Assembly: GCF_016086655.4 (NCBI RefSeq)
Contig: NC_052136.2
Location: 10,106,001-10,170,000, forward strand
Direction of reading: 5' to 3'
DNA from: Lepeophtheirus salmonis
Lineage: Eukaryota > Arthropoda > Copepoda > Siphonostomatoida > Caligidae
DNA: 64,000 nt
The translations under genes were made by a program, and so were the position numbers. Shown piece after piece: positions 60,574 to 64,000 of this stretch. Positions within the stretch are counted from its first letter, which is position 1, and every line of letters starts with the position of its first letter. The notes under the pieces were generated by a model. That model saw nothing but the letters and a program-made list of their open reading frames with translations. It ran no database searches and was not told where the DNA came from.

Positions 60574-61170
60574 TCATTTTTCATTTTCATTCTCATAAAA
60601 AAAATCACTATAATTTGCATGGCATATTTTGAAAAAGGAGAGAGAAAAAGGGAGGGGAGGATTTAAAGTGTGAAATACAATCCCTCTTGAGAGTAGGATC
60701 CCAAATTTAGGATCGGTGTTCGTCAATGGAGAAGAGTGCATTTGTAGAGAAGAATCCCTACCAACGAAATCCCTGCTGAACTGCCCCTGGCCATTTTGTG
60801 AAGATTTGCTCCGAGGATTCGTTTGAATGTCGGATTTTTTGAATCCCTCGCTCACCATGGGTCTGCAACGAGTCATCAGGTTTTTCATAGAGCTTTCCAT
60901 CTAAGCAATAAAATACTTTACGGCCTTTTTCTGAAGACCAGGAGGCAAACAGAAAAAAAATAAACGCATATTCGGAATCAAGTGATCAAATTCTAATAAG
61001 TTGAGCATATGCTGTTCTAATGCTTTAAATAAATTGTGAATTTGTTGGATAGTGTAATTAATAATTATGAATACATCAACATTTATTGGAGGAAGCAACG
61101 TAGCTGTTAGGATTTTAAACAGTATTTTGAGGGTTCCATAAAATGTTAGGGAAACATCCCCATTGCCCAC
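60574..61170 (-). pseudogene. Unassigned minus-strand coding-looking region
   Basis: Two minus frames end to end (60901-61170, 89 codons; 60574-60900, 108 codons) share a frame and are separated only by a single stop at 60901-60903. The first holds 'IHNLFKALEQHMLNLLEFDH' and 'FCLPPGLQKKAVKYFIA'. The second is Ser/Arg-rich (PRSKSSQNGQGQFSRDF) and overlaps copy 2 of the direct repeat shared with 58540-58740. Composition suggests former coding, perhaps a gag-like mobile-element protein, but no motif supports that. Confidence 0.3.
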
Positions 61171-61859
61171 CGTCTCTCTCTAAGGCTGAGCAGATCTTAC
61201 ACAGTGGCAAAGTGGCACGACTTTCGCAGGGAATACCATGAGTAAATTTTAGTGTCTCTACGCTACAGAATGGCATAAGTGGGTTTCAAACTTCTATTAA
61301 TTAGATACTCCCTTTACAATATATTTTGCCACTCTCCCGAAACAGTTATTTTGGGTATTAAAATAAGTTCCACAATCTTTTTCGACCATATAAATTTTTT
61401 TTAAAACCAACCTTTTAGTTTTTAAAAAATAAAGTCGATATATTTTTTAGAAAAAAGGATATGGTACTTAAAATTTGTGTCATTTCAGTTATCTAAAAAC
61501 AAAAAAATTAAACTTGACAAAAAATATTTTGAAATAAAAGGGCTCATTCAATTCATTCATTAGGGCTATCTTAAATAATTTTATGTATTATCTATTGTGG
61601 TTTTAAGAAACTACGTGCATCATTGTTTTGTGTTCACAGAATCATAATTTAGAACCACTACAGGGCTGAAGAATAATTATTTAATACACCCTGATCTTAG
61701 TGATCAAGGAAATGTGTATTAAGAAAAATATATATATTTGACAGGTCATAATGATCAAGTGATCAAGGAATAAAATATATAACCCGTCACGAGTACATTT
61801 CTGCTGATCATTGTTCGGTGACTGGCCGTTATTTGCAACGCTGCTACTATGCCCTATAC
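61171..61859. other. Spacer, no gene seen
   Basis: AT-rich; 61851-61859 forms the left target duplication of the hAT element. Confidence 0.35.
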
Positions 61860-62020
61860 TAGGGCTTCTCAAACTTTTTCCATTAATGCACCACATATAA
61901 TATTTTGTTTTTGCTAAGTAATTTTAAGTTTCAGTAATGTACCACTTCTAATGTGTTTTTTTTTCTTCAAAATCTACAGTACTCCCAAGGGGTATGCGCA
62001 CCACTATTTGAGAACCATTG
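61860..62020. mobile_element. 161-bp hAT-type MITE
   Basis: The left end 'tagggcttctcaaacttttt' and the reverse complement of the right end 'caatggttctcaaatagtgg' form short inverted repeats with the ttctcaaa core known from hAT elements (CAGGGxTTCTCAAAC style). It is flanked by an 8-bp duplication with one mismatch: ccctatac (61852-61859) and ccctagac (62021-62028). An 8-bp duplication is diagnostic of the hAT superfamily. No coding capacity. Confidence 0.8.
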
Positions 62021-62028
62021 CCCTAGAC

Positions 62029-64000
62029 AACTGATTTTTAAAAATTTAAAGAAGAATTGCTGTATTTTAAATTACAATCTATGTTTTTAGAGAATCATTC
62101 TTAAAATATTCATCGTAGAAAGAAATACAAATGTGCCTAAAAAATTGTCATGTCTAAAATTTAATAAATAAACGTTTTTTGTATTTAGTTTGAGTTATAA
62201 TCAAACTTTTACAACGTACTATGACCTTTTATGGCACCTCTGCTATCTAACTTTTCCTCTCTAGTGACATATATCAAATTGAAGTATATGGAGAGAAATG
62301 TAAAAAATTATCCAATGTGAAGGGACTTAAAATTAGAATATCACAAAGCACATCAACCGTAGACTTTTACAACCTTGTACGTATGCGACCCGTCAAGATA
62401 AAAGTAAGCTTGAATTATTTTTTACAAAATTGAGTGTTGATTACATTCGTATCGAAGGAAAATTATTGTCAATTTCTATCAACAAATTTATCTTATGTTG
62501 GGTATAGCGCAAATTTCACTTAAAATATATAAAATGGATAATTACAAAAAAAAAAAACATTGATAAATTGATAGATTTTATTTGAAAGGCCATATCAGGG
62601 TCAATTATAGTCTTTTAATTCAAATAAAGGTTCCAAACTTTAGCTAAGTTTCTTGAGTATCTTAACTCATCCCACAAATTTAAATACAAAGCCTTTAATT
62701 GACTTTAATGTATCTATAAAACAGGGGTATGTACGTAGTTATGAAGTAAGAAAATAAATTGCAATTTTTTCCTACATAATTTTTGTTTGATATTTTTTTT
62801 ATGTTTACGCACCATATACACATACACTCCTTTTTTCTGTATCACGCCCCATTAAACGACTCAAAATATAAGCACATTCTCTAATAAAAAGATAGAGTTA
62901 TTACTAATAAACAAAGCACACACAAACAAGAAATCTAATTTTCACACGTCTAAAACTGCATTGACCCAATTCCATGTAAAAAAAAATTAGTAAGATTCGT
63001 ATATCATCATGTTGAAACATGATTTTAACAACTCACTAACTACAGTTTTTGGCACATGATTACCCAATTTGATTGCTCAAAATTATTTATCATGTGACTA
63101 AATGAAAACAGTGTGATAAATAAGTTTTAAAATACTTGAATAACCAAAAGAAATAAGATATATTGTTTCATTAGATAACAATAATCTTAAATGCAATTCG
63201 AGTGCAATTAAATATTTTGGAACATGGTTTTGGTTCCGATTTATAAGCCCGAGAACGTAAAAAAAAGTGCAATAAGCAAACAAGCTCGGAAAATGATATT
63301 GTTTTTCATACCTTGCTCATGATATATATATAACAATGAGATGTAAGTACGTATGGTTATCTACATATGAATTTATCCATTATAGATGTTAATTGGTAAT
63401 AGATCATAGGTTTTTATTACAAATAAAAGCATAATGGTCTCCTCTACTTTGAACATTAGAACAGACGAAGAACATCCTACAGGATAATTTATGAAGTCTA
63501 TCAAGATTTTATGACGGGGATTTAAGAGTGGACAGCAAAGATTTTTGTAATATCCTGAATTTAGATACACGTGTGGATAGAAATTAGTCTTCAATTTCAA
63601 ATGTTCTCATCATTTTTTAATATTATAAAAAGTATTATAGGTATGTACAAATAGGACATAAGTAAAATCAAAATAAAATATCCGTAAAGTGGTCTGACAG
63701 CTTGTCGTTTTGAGGTGCAACAACTAATTGGATATGGTGTACCTATTTTATTTATTTTTCTCGTGACCCTATTACAATTTTGAGTTTGAATTGAAACTAA
63801 AAATTCCGTCATTTTACCGCTAGATCGTGCCACTCTTGATCGTTTTGTTAGTAAAAACTTATCTTGTCCAATCAAAAAGGTTTTTTTTTGCTCTACATAC
63901 ATAACATTAGGCCCTCAACTGGGTGAGCAAGCTATCTTTGCCGCCACTTTGCTTCACTTTCTGGGTCATATGCGTGCAGTTAGGTAGTTTTTTTGTTAGA
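62029..64000. other. Terminal spacer, no gene recognised
   Basis: Mostly AT-rich. The last 400 bases are somewhat richer in GC. A 101-codon minus frame (63597-63902) holds 'RSRVARSSGKMTEFLVSIQT', but there is no family pattern and no second supporting frame, so I do not call it a gene. Confidence 0.35.

Noticed and set aside
63597..63902. 101-codon minus-strand frame as a host gene
   Set aside because: No recognised family, hydrophobic tail typical of AT-rich translations, and neighbouring frames equally open.

Overview
The window looks like a repeat-dominated intergenic stretch of an AT-rich arthropod nuclear genome. Base use is strongly A+T, with long homopolymers and (TA)n runs. There is no dense coding and there are no ribosome-binding-site spaced operons. 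Almost every recognisable coding trace is a decayed transposable element. The mix is Tc1/mariner transposases, P-element/THAP transposases, APE-type non-LTR retrotransposons (LINEs) and many small TA-flanked foldback elements. It would fit a parasitic copepod such as a salmon louse, but that is an inference from style, not a match. I found no confident host gene, tRNA or rRNA.

Layout, left to right. 0-10 kb: AT-rich spacer, a LINE 3' end closing in a 36-A tail (4.1-4.3 kb), three copies of a dispersed repeat called here family R (4.9-6.9 kb), a TA-flanked MITE (8.24-8.95 kb) and a Tc1/mariner C-terminal fragment (9.5-9.8 kb). 10-17 kb: a 1.85-kb non-autonomous element with GACTGTCC ends holds an internally deleted mariner. 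A second mariner transposase (13.64-16.28 kb) is split by a remnant of an unrelated transposon-like gene on the opposite strand, itself bracketed by direct repeats. 19-26 kb: a 423-bp foldback, a Tc1-like transposase, a 942-bp mariner-ended foldback with mosaic repeat cargo, another GACTGTC end, and two family R copies. 27-34 kb: a small open frame with an in-frame 33-codon duplication, a 22-bp tandem repeat, and a 3.4-kb LINE on + with large internal deletions.

34-46 kb: a family R copy, a GGACCG-rich patch, a THAP-domain fragment, two Tc1-like transposase remnants (opposite strands) and a strong hairpin. 46-57 kb: an unassigned coding-looking remnant, a 3.7-kb LINE on - keeping its YADD box, a P-element-like transposase with decayed THAP domain, a second mosaic repeat, and a LINE 3' fragment. 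57-64 kb: a family R copy, a pair of direct repeats about 2.1 kb apart, and a 161-bp hAT-type MITE with an 8-bp target duplication.

The genes do not form a working pathway. They record successive and often nested insertion. All open frames over 80 codons that I could place belong to mobile elements and carry stops or frameshifts. The points of most interest are the split-mariner locus at 14-16 kb, the seven-copy family R, and the mosaic repeat shared by 22 kb and 54 kb.
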